A program made the position numbers and the translations under genes. Under the pieces are notes generated by a model, which worked only from the letters and a program-made list of their open reading frames with translations, did no database searches and was not told where the DNA came from. Positions 1-8,186 of a stretch of 64,000 bases of DNA are shown piece by piece. Position 1 is the first letter of the stretch. The number at the start of each line of letters is the position of its first letter. The stretch is from Oricola nitratireducens (GTDB lineage: Bacteria > Pseudomonadota > Alphaproteobacteria > Rhizobiales > Rhizobiaceae), in the NCBI RefSeq assembly GCF_014904745.1, contig NZ_JACZCS010000029.1, positions 43,228 through 107,227 of the forward strand, written 5' to 3'.

Positions 1-64
1 CTTAGGTCAAACGGAGACCGGTTCGAGTTTGCCTGACAGGACCCCGTAAGCTGCTACCCGGCAC

Positions 65-736
65 CTACTTGGTGCCGGACTTCTTGGTGGATTGCGGCGG
101 ATTCGTTGTATCCGCCTGGCTGTCTGCCTGAACATCCTGAGCATCCCCGGATCGGCGGCCCGGCAGGCTGCGGTCCCGCGGATCCTCCGATGCGTCTTCG
201 CCCAGACCCGGGCCGGTTCCGGCCGTCGTCTCGCCGGTGGAACCGTCAAAATCGAAGCCGGGTCGGTCCACGGCGACCGCTTTCTTGGCCGTGTCGGGTT
301 TTTTGGGAAGTTCGGGCCGAGGTTCAATTCTGATCACTTGATTTCTCCATGAATTTGGCGCCGTTGAAAACTCGCGGACCGATTCACCTAAATGATCGCC
401 GATGCGTATGGTCTCGCGAGACTTGCTGTCATTGATCCGGCCGAGAGTGCTTTCCAGGGAATGTTTCAGTTTCGTTGTGGCGCCCTTGTATGCGCGTTCA
501 AGCGTTGAAGCCTGATCGGTCACCACTTCCGGCTTCCGCCCTTCCAGCCGCGCTTCGATAACGCAGCGCTTGTCCGAATTGCCTGCCTTGCCCGCGTTCA
601 AATCGCTGAGGTGCACTTCGATCCGTGTAATATGCTTGCCGAACCGCCCAATATGCGTGTTGACCTCCGCCTCGACGAGCTCGGTAAGCGCGCCTCCACC
701 ACTCGTGACGTCGTCCGTATTGATTTGGATTTGCAT
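65..736 (-). CDS. HPF/RaiA family ribosome-associated protein with a long disordered tail
   Basis: Residues about 1-105 have the pattern of the HPF/RaiA (S30EA) ribosome hibernation domain: a short N-terminal beta strand MQIQINTDD, then RIEVHLSD, then DKRCVIEARLEGR, then a helix ending KLKHSLESTLGR. Known members bind the 30S decoding centre and silence ribosomes under stress. The rest (to about 223 aa) is charged and low in complexity, rich in D, E, T and S, and probably disordered. I place the start at 736 because AAGGAG lies 6 bases ahead of that ATG; an in-frame GTG at 751 would put this site inside the gene. Family is fairly sure; ribosome inhibition is inferred from family. It stands alone in its orientation. 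Confidence 0.75.
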   Translation of the reverse strand: MQIQINTDDVTSGGGALTELVEAEVNTHIGRFGKHITRIEVHLSDLNAGKAGNSDKRCVIEARLEGRKPEVVTDQASTLERAYKGATTKLKHSLESTLGRINDSKSRETIRIGDHLGESVREFSTAPNSWRNQVIRIEPRPELPKKPDTAKKAVAVDRPGFDFDGSTGETTAGTGPGLGEDASEDPRDRSLPGRRSGDAQDVQADSQADTTNPPQSTKKSGTK

Positions 737-836
737 TCGCCGCTCCTTCACGAATTGATGGAATATTATTTACTATCTTGGATTATGTTATTTCTAATAA
801 TTCCAAGAGAAGATTAGGCTCGGATGCAATTCTGAT

Positions 837-866
837 TCGATAAATCCTATTTCCTTATTGTGTCAA
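837..866 (-). promoter_or_regulatory. candidate sigma-70 promoter for the HPF/RaiA-like gene
   Basis: On the minus strand a perfect -35 TTGACA (861-866) is followed after 18 bases by TATCGA (837-842). The surrounding 760-900 is clearly AT-richer than the flanks. The -10 match is poor, so this is only a candidate; it would give a leader of about 95 bases. Confidence 0.35.
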
Positions 867-1063
867 TATTTACCTCATTGGAAATAAATATCGGGCGGGC
901 CTCGCGCAAAACAGGCGGATCACCCGCCCCTTCATCTAGGGTTCTGGCCAATCGCGCCCCGCTACGGCGTCGCCCCGAACGCCGGCCATAGCGCGTCTGC
1001 TCCGGAACTGGCATTGATGCGGGCGCCGGACAACAGAACATGGCGAAAGGCATCGGGTCAGGT
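867..1063. other. gene-free stretch (part of 737-1063)
   Basis: Apart from the candidate promoter at 837-866, I see no gene, tRNA or clear hairpin between the HPF/RaiA-like gene and the DUF3309 gene. A 68-codon open frame on the minus strand (847-1053) has no ribosome binding site and an unprotein-like composition. Confidence 0.5.
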
Positions 1064-1243
1064 TCAAAGCCGGCCCGTGAGCAGCAGCACGACGACGATG
1101 ATCAAAATGACACCGAGAACACCGATTCCGGCATGGCCGAATCCGTAGCCATAACCTCTGAAGCGCCCGCTGAAGCCGCCGAGCAGGAAGATGATGAGAA
1201 TTATGACCAGGATGGTTCCGAGCGACGTGGACTTGACTCCCAT
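1064..1243 (-). CDS. DUF3309 family small membrane protein
   Basis: A protein of about 59 residues made of two hydrophobic segments (GTILVIILIIFLLGG and GVLGVILIIVVVLLLTGRL) separated by a glycine/tyrosine/phenylalanine-rich loop. This is the hallmark of the DUF3309 family, found widely in proteobacteria; its function is unknown. The ATG at 1243 gives the usual short N-terminus before the first membrane segment; an upstream TTG at 1288 would add 15 polar residues. Neither start has a strong ribosome binding site. The gene stands alone. Confidence 0.7.
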   Translation of the reverse strand: MGVKSTSLGTILVIILIIFLLGGFSGRFRGYGYGFGHAGIGVLGVILIIVVVLLLTGRL

Positions 1244-1570
1244 AACCGGCGTCGAGTTGGATAATTCTTCATCCCTGCCCGAGCGCAATTCATTTGATAG
1301 TCACGAATTGACGGACTGTGGATATTCCGGTCCGCTACCGGCTTTATGGCATATGCGGGTGTGGGAGTCTGTGTTGATTGCAACGAGCGAGCCCGAAATG
1401 CCGCAACGTAGGGATAACGTCAGAACGACCGCGACCCCCAGACTGCTCTTCTTGAACCAGGCCGACGGTGGAGCAATATACTACATCATTGCGCCGCTTT
1501 TCGCGACGAAAAGGCGATCCATGGCCCGGCACCGCAGCTGTTGGCAGGCCATGCAATAGGAGCGCGGGGA
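1244..1570. other. gene-free stretch
   Basis: Divergent intergenic region between the DUF3309 gene and the hydroxylase gene. It should hold both promoters, but I could not pick convincing -35/-10 pairs. Open frames on both strands here lack ribosome binding sites and recognisable sequence. Confidence 0.45.
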
Positions 1571-2107
1571 ATGCTACTGACGCGGATTGGCTACTACAGT
1601 GATTTCTTCGTCTACCCGGTGCTGATCGCGGTTTTGGGTGCGGTGGGCGTCACGCACGCGGGCGCGAAAGAAGCCGTCGCCTACATCGCGATCTTTCTGG
1701 GCAGCCTGGCACTATGGACGCTGCTCGAATACATTCTGCATCGCTTCGTGCTGCATCACTTGCCCTACATCATGGAGATGCATGAACAGCACCACCGGGA
1801 AGTCCGTGCGCTGGTGGGAACGCCGATCTGGATCTCTGTCACATTGATTGTCTGTTTCGTGTTTCTTCCGGTCTTTTGGCTCGCCGGTTTCGCAACGGCG
1901 AGTGTCGCCACATCGGGTTTCATGGCCGGCTATCTCTGGTATGTGAGCGTGCATCACATGGCGCATCACTGGCATCCCGCACATAACGGCTACCTCTATT
2001 CCGTCAAACGCAACCACGCGATGCATCACACCGACGAGGCCAACAATTTCGGCGTCACGTCGCTTTTTTGGGACCGGGTTTTCCGGACGATGCGCCGGCT
2101 GCGGTAG
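1571..2107 (+). CDS. sterol desaturase / fatty acid hydroxylase family protein
   Basis: Integral membrane protein of 178 aa with the histidine clusters of the fatty acid hydroxylase superfamily (di-iron): HRFVLHH, HEQHH, HHMAHHWH and HAMHH, lying between hydrophobic segments. Members hydroxylate or desaturate lipid tails using two histidine-bound irons at the cytosolic face. The length is at the short end for the family and all four His clusters are kept, so the enzyme looks intact. The start at 1571 has AGGAG 7-8 bases ahead; the frame stays open upstream to a TTG at 1541, which lacks such a site. The actual lipid substrate cannot be told. It is monocistronic. Confidence 0.75.
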   Translation: MLLTRIGYYSDFFVYPVLIAVLGAVGVTHAGAKEAVAYIAIFLGSLALWTLLEYILHRFVLHHLPYIMEMHEQHHREVRALVGTPIWISVTLIVCFVFLPVFWLAGFATASVATSGFMAGYLWYVSVHHMAHHWHPAHNGYLYSVKRNHAMHHTDEANNFGVTSLFWDRVFRTMRRLR

Positions 2108-2382
2108 GTTCCGAAAAGGGGCAATTCCCGGTTCCCGGTTTTGGCATGACGATATGATGCAACTCTCGTCCGCCCGATTCCCGGGATACTCTCGATAAAC
2201 AAAAGCCGATCTATTCCTTGTAGAAAACGGCGGCAAGCGCCATAAATGGTTGTCGATAGACGGCAAGATTTCCGTGGCCAGCGCATTTTCACTGACATTG
2301 GCCAATTAATTCAAACCCGAAAATACGATTTCGACAGTCTGCATACGTGCGGATAAGCTATATACTTATGAAGTGGTCTATT

Positions 2383-2594
2383 ATGACCACAGGAACAGTT
2401 AAATTCTTCAATCTTCAAAAGGGTTTTGGATTTATCGCGCCGGATGACGGCGGCAATGACGCATTCTGCACATCAGCGCCATCGAACGCGCCGGAATGAG
2501 CGATCTGCGCGAAGGCCAGAAGGTCGGATACGAACTCGTCGCCGACCGCAAGAGCGGCAAGATGTCGGCAGACAGCCTTTCCAACGCAAGCTAA
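2383..2594 (+). pseudogene. cold-shock protein (CspA family), frameshifted
   Basis: Reads [21 protein letters not shown]..., the classical start of a CspA-type RNA-binding protein with RNP1 (KGFGFI). After GGNDAF the frame shifts. Inserting one base near 2466/2467 restores a V-H-I-S-A-I (RNP2) motif and an uninterrupted 70-residue protein ending ...ADSLSNAS with TAA at 2592-2594. As written the protein stops after 38 codons. The span is 212 bases, one short of 71 codons, which fits a single deletion. Everything else looks well preserved, so this is either a very recent mutation or a base-calling error. Confidence 0.85.
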
Positions 2595-2600
2595 GAACCG

Positions 2601-2638
2601 GTACCACTGCCGTCGCATAAATCCGACGGCAGTGGTAC
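2601..2638 (+). terminator. strong hairpin after the cold-shock gene
   Basis: Perfect 15-bp inverted repeat (GTACCACTGCCGTCG and its complement) with an 8-base loop, starting 6 bases after the cold-shock stop codon. There is no U-run afterwards, so it may act as an mRNA 3'-end stabiliser or a weak terminator. Confidence 0.6.
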
Positions 2639-2885
2639 TCCCTCCAATCCCGGCCTGTATCCACGCTATCCGACCCGGCAAACGGACCGGGCGACAAAGA
2701 CCATCTCCGAAATGGCCGTGCTCGAGTGACGAAGCCCTTACGCCGGGCTTGCATAACGGACGTGCGAAACAGCGGATCGAGAGATCCATTCGATAGACCC
2801 ACGTCGACACGGCCATCGGTCACGACGCAATGGCCGGAAACACTATCATGAAACCCTTCTCGCACGCGCGCCCGCATTTCCCTGA

Positions 2886-3070
2886 GATAGTACCGCGCCC
2901 GTCCGCGAAGAATTGTTTGGCGTCGAGCGGCTCGAACTGCATGCGGAAACGCTTGCGGCGACGCAGCCGGTCACAAACGTCCCTCCGAAGGTCAAGCCGC
3001 TGCAAGCCCGGCTCAACGAAAATTCCACTGTTCTGCTGGCTGCCTATCGCGCGAGCGCGGCGGGTGACTT
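2886..3070 (+). pseudogene. remnant of cyclic beta-1,2-glucan synthetase N-terminus
   Basis: In this frame the reading is REELFGVERLELHAETLAA, then TQPV, then PLQARLNENSTVLLAAYRA. As I recall the family, this matches the conserved N-terminal stretch of NdvB/ChvB/Cgs cyclic beta-1,2-glucan synthetases (ELF-VERLE-HA-SLAAAQ ... RL-DN--VLLAAYRA). Those proteins are about 2800 aa; here only about 60 codons remain. There is an in-frame TGA at 2883-2885 upstream, no start with a ribosome binding site, and the similarity stops after about 3070. A T-run at 3068-3073 may be a second frameshift point. A small translocated or decayed fragment is the best reading. Confidence 0.5.
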
Positions 3071-3162
3071 TTTTGGGCTCAGAAGCCAACATCGATTGGG
3101 AGACCGCTCAACTGCAACTGCGGGCCCAATACCGTTGAAATAACCGCTCCGATCTGCAATAC

Positions 3163-3172
3163 ATGTATACAT
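3163..3172. promoter_or_regulatory. GTATAC palindrome, candidate GntR-type operator
   Basis: Perfect palindrome ATGTATACAT about 45 bases ahead of the cupin start codon. GTATAC cores of this kind are typical operators of GntR/FadR-family regulators. A near copy overlaps the -10 box of the AraC gene promoter at 13032-13042. No GntR gene lies in the window. Confidence 0.45.
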
Positions 3173-3210
3173 CCGTGAAAATACGCGGCGATCAAGGGAG
3201 GAGCATGAAA

Positions 3211-3720
3211 ATGACCAAACTCATAACCAAGCTGCCGGAGGAACCCTACGAGGAGACGATCCGGAAATTCGCCCGTGACGGCGCCCACATACCGGGCGAC
3301 GACGCGGCCAATCCCTGGGTCCCGTTCGGCGATGCGGCGGCGATCAAGCATTTCTGTTTCGATGTGCGCACCAACTCGGTCGCCAACATTCTGTGGGTCA
3401 AGGGCGGCGGTCGCATCGGCACACACAAGCACCGCGGAGTCGTCTCAGCCGTTACTCTGGAAGGGTCCTGGGCCTATTACGAGTATGACTGGGTCGCCCG
3501 TCCCGGCGATTTCGTCTATGAATTGCCGGGCGCCGCCCACACGCTGTACTCCGACGATCCGAACGGGATGAAGGCGCTGTTCTGGATCAACGGCCCGATC
3601 GAATTCTACGATGACGACGCCAATTACGACTTCACCGCGGACGTGTTCTGGTTCATCGACCACTATACGAAATACTGCGAGGAGAAGGGCCTGCCGGTTA
3701 ATCAGGACATGTTCATCTGA
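3211..3720 (+). CDS. cupin protein, 2,4'-dihydroxyacetophenone dioxygenase family
   Basis: About 169 aa, a single cupin barrel of the ChrR-like/DAD type. The metal-site pattern is visible: GTHKHRG (His-x-His), LEGSW (Glu) and GAAHTLY (third His), with RPGDFVYELPG between them. DAD family enzymes use iron to cleave a C-C bond beside a carbonyl in hydroxyaryl ketones; whether this one does is not shown. GGAGG at 3197-3201 is 9 bases ahead of ATG 3211 and only 3 ahead of ATG 3205, so I prefer 3211. It is followed by a terminator, so is probably transcribed alone from the promoter around the 3163 palindrome. A paralogue lies at 11613. Confidence 0.7.
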   Translation: MTKLITKLPEEPYEETIRKFARDGAHIPGDDAANPWVPFGDAAAIKHFCFDVRTNSVANILWVKGGGRIGTHKHRGVVSAVTLEGSWAYYEYDWVARPGDFVYELPGAAHTLYSDDPNGMKALFWINGPIEFYDDDANYDFTADVFWFIDHYTKYCEEKGLPVNQDMFI

Positions 3721-3744
3721 CGCCGCCAGGAAACAGAAATCACG

Positions 3745-3774
3745 CGCCCGGACCGGTCACGGTTCGGGCGTTTT
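3745..3774 (+). terminator. rho-independent terminator
   Basis: Ten-bp stem (CGCCCGGACC / GGTTCGGGCG, one G-U pair), six-base loop, followed by TTTT. It lies 25 bases after the cupin stop codon, between two convergent genes. Confidence 0.8.
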
Positions 3775-3802
3775 GTATACATGGCGACTTATGACCACCC
3801 GG

Positions 3803-4816
3803 TCAGGCGGCAGTCTCAATCAGAACCTTGCATTGCGTTGTGCGGTTGCGGAGCGCCTCGAATGTTTCGGGCACACCTCCGAGGCCGATCCTCTCGGTAA
3901 TCAGCGCCTGCGGACGGTACTGCCCGTCCGTCGCAAGGACATCGATGGCGGTCTCGAACTCGTGCATGTTGAAGAAGGCCGACATGACGATCGTGAGTTC
4001 CTTCGACAGCACCGCGAACGGGTCCCATTCGTCGCCGCCGACGCAGAGACCGACGCCGACGACTGTCCCGTGAACACGGGCAAGCCCGCAGGCGAAATCG
4101 ATCAGCCCCTTCTTGCCCACGCATTCGAAGACAATGTCGGGCGGCCCGCCGGCCTGGTCCGTAAAAGCGGCGGCGAGATCGGGGCCTGAGATGGCGAAGC
4201 CGGTCGCGCCCACGGCCCCTGCGCGCGCTTTCTGGCAATCGATGATATCGGCCACCACCACGTGGCTTGCTCCCATCCGGCGCGCCCAGAACGCGACCAG
4301 TAGACCGATCGGGCCGGCGCCGAGGATCAGCGCTTTGTCGCCGGGTTTCAGGCCCGACCGCATGACGCTGTGAAGGCCGATGGACGTGGGCTCTGCCAAT
4401 GCGCCTTCGGCAAGCGGCAGGTCGTCCGGCAGTTTCCGGCACTGGCGGGCCGCCACGCTGGCGAATTCGGCATAGCCGCCACCAATCAGACGCATCTCGG
4501 GGCACCATGCGGGCTCGCCGGCCCGGCAGCTGTCGCAATGTCCGCAGCCCCACATCGGCGCGACGGCGACCCGATCACCTGTGGCGAAGCCGGTCACATC
4601 CGAACCAAGGGCCGCGACTTCCCCGGCGAATTCATGGCCGAGGACGACGCCCTGCCCGATGCCGAAGGTTTTCGGATCCTCGGTCATGTGGAGATCGCTG
4701 CCGCAAATGCCGCAGGCTGCGACCTTCAGCAAGATCTCGTCCCGTGCCGGCGACGGATCGCCGATCGTATCGACGCGCAGCGGGCGCCCGACGGTATCGA
4801 ACAATGCAGCTTTCAT
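3803..4816 (-). CDS. zinc-dependent alcohol dehydrogenase (MDR superfamily)
   Basis: 337 aa medium-chain dehydrogenase. Catalytic zinc ligands are visible: CGICGSDLH (Cys about 37) and GHEFAGEV (His/Glu about 62). The structural zinc loop GCGHCDSCRAGEPAWC carries four cysteines. The Rossmann motif is GAGPIG at about 167. Such enzymes oxidise sugar alcohols, threonine or other secondary alcohols with NAD(P). The start ATG at 4816 overlaps the stop of the permease gene (ATGA) and has GGAGGA ahead, so it is the last gene of the ABC operon. Its place there suggests it acts on the imported compound. The frame is open much further upstream, but that part is antisense-like shadow of the permease gene. 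Confidence 0.85.
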   Translation of the reverse strand: MKAALFDTVGRPLRVDTIGDPSPARDEILLKVAACGICGSDLHMTEDPKTFGIGQGVVLGHEFAGEVAALGSDVTGFATGDRVAVAPMWGCGHCDSCRAGEPAWCPEMRLIGGGYAEFASVAARQCRKLPDDLPLAEGALAEPTSIGLHSVMRSGLKPGDKALILGAGPIGLLVAFWARRMGASHVVVADIIDCQKARAGAVGATGFAISGPDLAAAFTDQAGGPPDIVFECVGKKGLIDFACGLARVHGTVVGVGLCVGGDEWDPFAVLSKELTIVMSAFFNMHEFETAIDVLATDGQYRPQALITERIGLGGVPETFEALRNRTTQCKVLIETAA

Positions 4817-5841
4817 TGTCCTCCTCCCGAAACAAGGACACGTCTGGTCGGGAACCACGGCGCATCCACCAACTTGTTGACAAGGCTCCAGACGCCGCCA
4901 CGGGCAAACAACGCGACCAGCAAGGTCAGTACGCCCAGCACGACGAGATAGGTGGCCCCGTATTCGCCGAACCAACGGTCGGCGAAGAAATAGATGAACG
5001 AGCCGATCAGGACGCCTTCGATGCTGCCTATGCCACCGATCATCACGATGAATATCGCTACTGTCGCCCATTGCGGACCGTAAGCGGAGTCGGGCGTGAT
5101 CCGAAGTTGCGCCATGAAGTAGATCGCCCCGGCGAGCCCGGTGCCAACCGCGCCGGCGACGAATAGCAGGAACCGCAGCCGCGACACGTTCACGCCCTGA
5201 CTTGCCGCGGAAACCGGATTGTCCCGCATCGCCGTCAGCGCCAGTCCGTAGCGCGACCGGAGCAGCCAGTAGGTCCCGCCCACTGTGACGAGCAGCATGA
5301 GAGCGCACAGGATGGTCACGCCGATGGCGCGTTCGTGCGCGCTGTACTGCGTCATAACCCGCAGGCTCATGCCCGCGCCGGCGTTCACATAGCTGAAATT
5401 GGTCGTCAGAAGCCGGACGACCTCGGCCACGACCCAGGTCCCGATGGCGAAATACGGGCCATCGAGGCGATGCAGCAGCGCGTAGGTCGGCACCGCGAGA
5501 ATAGCCGGAGCGATGAGACAAAGCGGCACGGCAACAAAGGGATTGACGCCCATGTTCTGCGCCAGAGCAAACATCATGTACGCCGCGACGCCGCTGAAGG
5601 CCTGCTGTCCGACCGAGACGAGCCCGCCATAGCCCGCGAGCAGGTTCCACATCTGGGCGATGGCGATGTAACAGCACAGTTCGACCACCGAGCGTATCGT
5701 GCCCTGCCCCGCCCACCACGGCATCGCGACAAGCGCTGCAAGCAATCCGATCCCGATGATCATGGCCACGATGCCGGAAACAGTCTGGCTGCGAACCCTG
5801 GCGCGGGGCAGCCCGCCGGGAATATTGATCGACATTGTCAT
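4813..5841 (-). CDS. branched-chain-type ABC transporter permease (LivM family)
   Basis: 342 aa inner-membrane permease with many hydrophobic segments and the LivM signature around NLLAGYGGLVSVGQQAF (about residues 66-82) and MIGGIGSIEGVLIG near the end. It pairs with the LivH protein encoded just upstream to form the channel of a HAAT-family importer. SD GGGAGG lies 8 bases ahead of ATG 5841. Only one base separates it from the LivH stop, and it overlaps the following dehydrogenase start. The substrate is not necessarily an amino acid; the operon context points to a catabolic carbon compound. Confidence 0.88.
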   Translation of the reverse strand: MTMSINIPGGLPRARVRSQTVSGIVAMIIGIGLLAALVAMPWWAGQGTIRSVVELCCYIAIAQMWNLLAGYGGLVSVGQQAFSGVAAYMMFALAQNMGVNPFVAVPLCLIAPAILAVPTYALLHRLDGPYFAIGTWVVAEVVRLLTTNFSYVNAGAGMSLRVMTQYSAHERAIGVTILCALMLLVTVGGTYWLLRSRYGLALTAMRDNPVSAASQGVNVSRLRFLLFVAGAVGTGLAGAIYFMAQLRITPDSAYGPQWATVAIFIVMIGGIGSIEGVLIGSFIYFFADRWFGEYGATYLVVLGVLTLLVALFARGGVWSLVNKLVDAPWFPTRRVLVSGGGQ

Positions 5842-5842
5842 C

Positions 5843-6700
5843 TCACGACCTCCCGAAGATGCCCTGAGGGCGGAAGGCCAGCACGGCCAGGAACACGAGA
5901 TGGCCGGCCAGGATGCCGAAACCGGGATTGATGCGGAAGCCGATGGCCTGGCTTACGCCCAGAACCATCGAGCCCAGAAACGCGCCCCAGATCGACCCCA
6001 TGCCGCCGATGATCACCGCCTCGAATGCATAGATGAGCTGCGCCGGCCCGTCGGATGGCGCCACGGTGGATCGCAGGCCCTGGAAAACCGCCGCAAACCC
6101 GAGGATGCCGACAGCCAGGGCCGTCGCCCATGCGTAAACCGCCTGCGGATTGACACCGGTCAGCGCCGCCGCCTCGACATCCGCCGCGGATGCCCGCAGC
6201 GCGCGGCCGAATTTCGTGAACCGCAGCAGCGCGTCGATGCCGCCGGTCAACGCCGTCGCCACGATCAGCACGATCACCGGCAGCACACCGATGAAGATCG
6301 TGCCGATCTGCCACGAGGCCTGCTCGATGCCGCCGCCGGGGATCGACCGCGTGTCGGCCGACCAGATCTGCTGCATCGCATTCTGCAGGGCAATCGAAAG
6401 CCCGAATGTCGCGATGATCGAGGGCAACGGGTCCTGGCTGACCACGCGGTTCAATATTCCGCGCTGCAGTACGTAGCCGATGGCAGCCGCGATCGGGACG
6501 AGCACGAGAAGTAGAACGAAAGGCCCGAGGCCGAACGATACCGAGAGAGACACGCCGATCAGCGCGAGGAGGATCATCAGATCGCCATGCGAGATGTTGA
6601 CGATCCGCATCACCCCGAACATCAGCGCCATGCCGAGGGCGTATTGCGCATAAAGCCCGCCCAGAAGGATGCCCTGGATAAATCCGTCAAGCCACTGCAT
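5843..6700 (-). CDS. branched-chain-type ABC transporter permease (LivH family)
   Basis: 285 aa, about eight hydrophobic segments, with the family motifs GLYAQYALGMALMFGVMRIVN (early) followed by SHGDLMILL, and AVIIGGMGSIWGAFLGS near residue 230. It forms the membrane channel with the LivM-type protein. GGAG lies 6 bases ahead of the ATG at 6700. Its first 14 bases overlap the end of the livF-type gene, so the two are probably translationally coupled. Confidence 0.88.
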   Translation of the reverse strand: MQWLDGFIQGILLGGLYAQYALGMALMFGVMRIVNISHGDLMILLALIGVSLSVSFGLGPFVLLLVLVPIAAAIGYVLQRGILNRVVSQDPLPSIIATFGLSIALQNAMQQIWSADTRSIPGGGIEQASWQIGTIFIGVLPVIVLIVATALTGGIDALLRFTKFGRALRASAADVEAAALTGVNPQAVYAWATALAVGILGFAAVFQGLRSTVAPSDGPAQLIYAFEAVIIGGMGSIWGAFLGSMVLGVSQAIGFRINPGFGILAGHLVFLAVLAFRPQGIFGRS

Positions 6701-7412
6701 GGCCGGCTCCGAAATAGGCTGCGGAAATGTCTTCTCGTGAAATGTCGGCTGACTTGCCCGTCAACGTCACTTTGCCCTCCAGCATGCAGTACAATCGGTC
6801 GGAAGCTTTCTTGGCGAGCCCGACGTCCTGCTCGACCAGAACGATGGCGGTGCCCGCCGCCGAGATCGACGGGATCGCGGCATAGATCTCGTTGATGACC
6901 TTCGGCGCGAGACCGAGCGAAATCTCGTCGCACAGAAGCACTCTCGGCTGGTTCAGCAGGGCCCGCCCGATGGAGACCATTTGCTGCTGTCCGCCCGAAA
7001 GGCTTTGCACCAGATCGCGGCGCTTCTCCTCCAGGATCGGAAACAGCTCGTATACCCGCCCGAGGCTCCATGTATCGTTGCCGCCGGCGGAATGGTCGAT
7101 GGCGACGCGCAGATTGTCCTCCACCGACATGCCGGTGAAGAGCCGGCGTCCCTCGGGGACGATACCGACACCCTTGGCCACCATGTGGTGCGACGCAGCG
7201 CCACCCGTGGGCTGCCCGTCGAGCAGCACCATCTCCGGCGCGACACGGATCACACCCATGACCGACTTCAGAAAGGTGGACTTGCCGGCGCCGTTCGCAC
7301 CGATGAGCGCCACAACCTCGCCCGGCGCGACCTCGAAATCGATCCCGAAGAGCGCCTGGAAGTCGCCATAAAACGCCTTGAGCCCGTGAGTGGAAAGCAG
7401 CGCGGCGCTCAT
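6687..7412 (-). CDS. branched-chain-type ABC transporter ATP-binding protein (LivF family)
   Basis: 241 aa ATPase: Walker A GANGAGKST at about residue 38, signature LSGGQQQMVSIGRALL at about 140, and Walker B RVLLCDEISLGLAP. The short length and the PEGRRLFTGMSVEDNL stretch are typical of LivF. It drives the importer with the LivG-type ATPase. The ATG at 7412 overlaps the livG stop by the sequence ATGA, showing tight coupling. Confidence 0.88.
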   Translation of the reverse strand: MSAALLSTHGLKAFYGDFQALFGIDFEVAPGEVVALIGANGAGKSTFLKSVMGVIRVAPEMVLLDGQPTGGAASHHMVAKGVGIVPEGRRLFTGMSVEDNLRVAIDHSAGGNDTWSLGRVYELFPILEEKRRDLVQSLSGGQQQMVSIGRALLNQPRVLLCDEISLGLAPKVINEIYAAIPSISAAGTAIVLVEQDVGLAKKASDRLYCMLEGKVTLTGKSADISREDISAAYFGAGHAVA

Positions 7413-8164
7413 GCCTCGATCCCCATATAGACACGTTTGACTTCCGGGTCCTCGATCACCTGCCGCGGCGGCCCCTCGATGATCTTTTCGCCGAAATCGA
7501 GCACCATCACCCGGTCGGCCACCGCCATCAGCGCGTGCAGCACGTGCTCGATCCATACGATGGTGACGCCCTGGTCGCGGATCCTGCGAACCAGGTTGAC
7601 AAGGTCCTTGCCCTCTTCGTCCGTCAGCCCGCCCGCGATCTCGTCCAGCAAAAGGAGTTTGGGCCGGGACGCGAGCGCCCGTGCCAGTTCCAGCCGCTTG
7701 CGATCGAGCAGCGTCAGCGTGCCCGCCATCTTGTTCGCCTTGCCGCCGAGCTCGCACTGTTCCAGCACCGCGGCGCAGTAGTCATAGGCCGCGCGCTCGC
7801 TCTTTCGGCCGGCAAAGCTTGCCGACACGAGCAGGTTCTCGAAGGTCGTCATCCCGTCATAGGGCAGCGGAATCTGGTAAGTCCGCCCGATCCCGAGCTG
7901 CGCTCGGCGGAAGGGCGGCTCCTTGCCGAGCGGCGCGCCGTCAAACCAGATGGTGCCGGAATTCGGGCGAAGATCGCCCGAAATCAGGTTGAAAAGCGTG
8001 GTCTTGCCCGCCCCGTTCGGTCCCAGGATACCCAGGACCTCACCGGGACGGACATCGAAGCTCACGTCGTGAAGAACACGGTTGGCGCCGAATGACTTGC
8101 CAAGCCCGACGGCCTGCAACAATGCCGGCCGGCTGTCCGCGGTCTCGTTTGCCGATGCTTCCAT
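7409..8164 (-). CDS. branched-chain-type ABC transporter ATP-binding protein (LivG family)
   Basis: 251 aa. Walker A GPNGAGKTT at about 47, the LivG-type loop GIGRTYQIPLPYDGMTTFEN, and Walker B LLLLDEIAGGL. The usual C-loop LSxGQ is replaced by LTLLDRKRLELARAL, a variant seen in some LivG subfamilies; the partner LivF keeps the canonical motif, so the pair may have one consensus and one degenerate ATP site. AGGGG is about 4 bases ahead of ATG 8164. It lies 22 bases after the binding-protein gene. Confidence 0.87.
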   Translation of the reverse strand: MEASANETADSRPALLQAVGLGKSFGANRVLHDVSFDVRPGEVLGILGPNGAGKTTLFNLISGDLRPNSGTIWFDGAPLGKEPPFRRAQLGIGRTYQIPLPYDGMTTFENLLVSASFAGRKSERAAYDYCAAVLEQCELGGKANKMAGTLTLLDRKRLELARALASRPKLLLLDEIAGGLTDEEGKDLVNLVRRIRDQGVTIVWIEHVLHALMAVADRVMVLDFGEKIIEGPPRQVIEDPEVKRVYMGIEA

Positions 8165-8186
8165 GACCCCTAACGCCTCAAGCGGT

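Noticed and set aside
2830..3138. A 102-codon plus-strand frame over the glucan synthetase remnant
   Set aside because: Arginine-rich off-frame reading; the frame containing REELFGVERLELHAET is the one that looks like protein.
3773..3782. TTGTATACAT as a third regulatory operator
   Set aside because: It overlaps the U-run end of a terminator between convergent genes, where no promoter is expected; noted only as part of the motif observation.
3803..5719. A 638-codon minus-strand frame that would fuse an N-terminal extension to the zinc dehydrogenase
   Set aside because: The first 301 codons are an off-frame shadow of the LivM-type gene. The dehydrogenase has its own ATG at 4816 with GGAGGA ahead.
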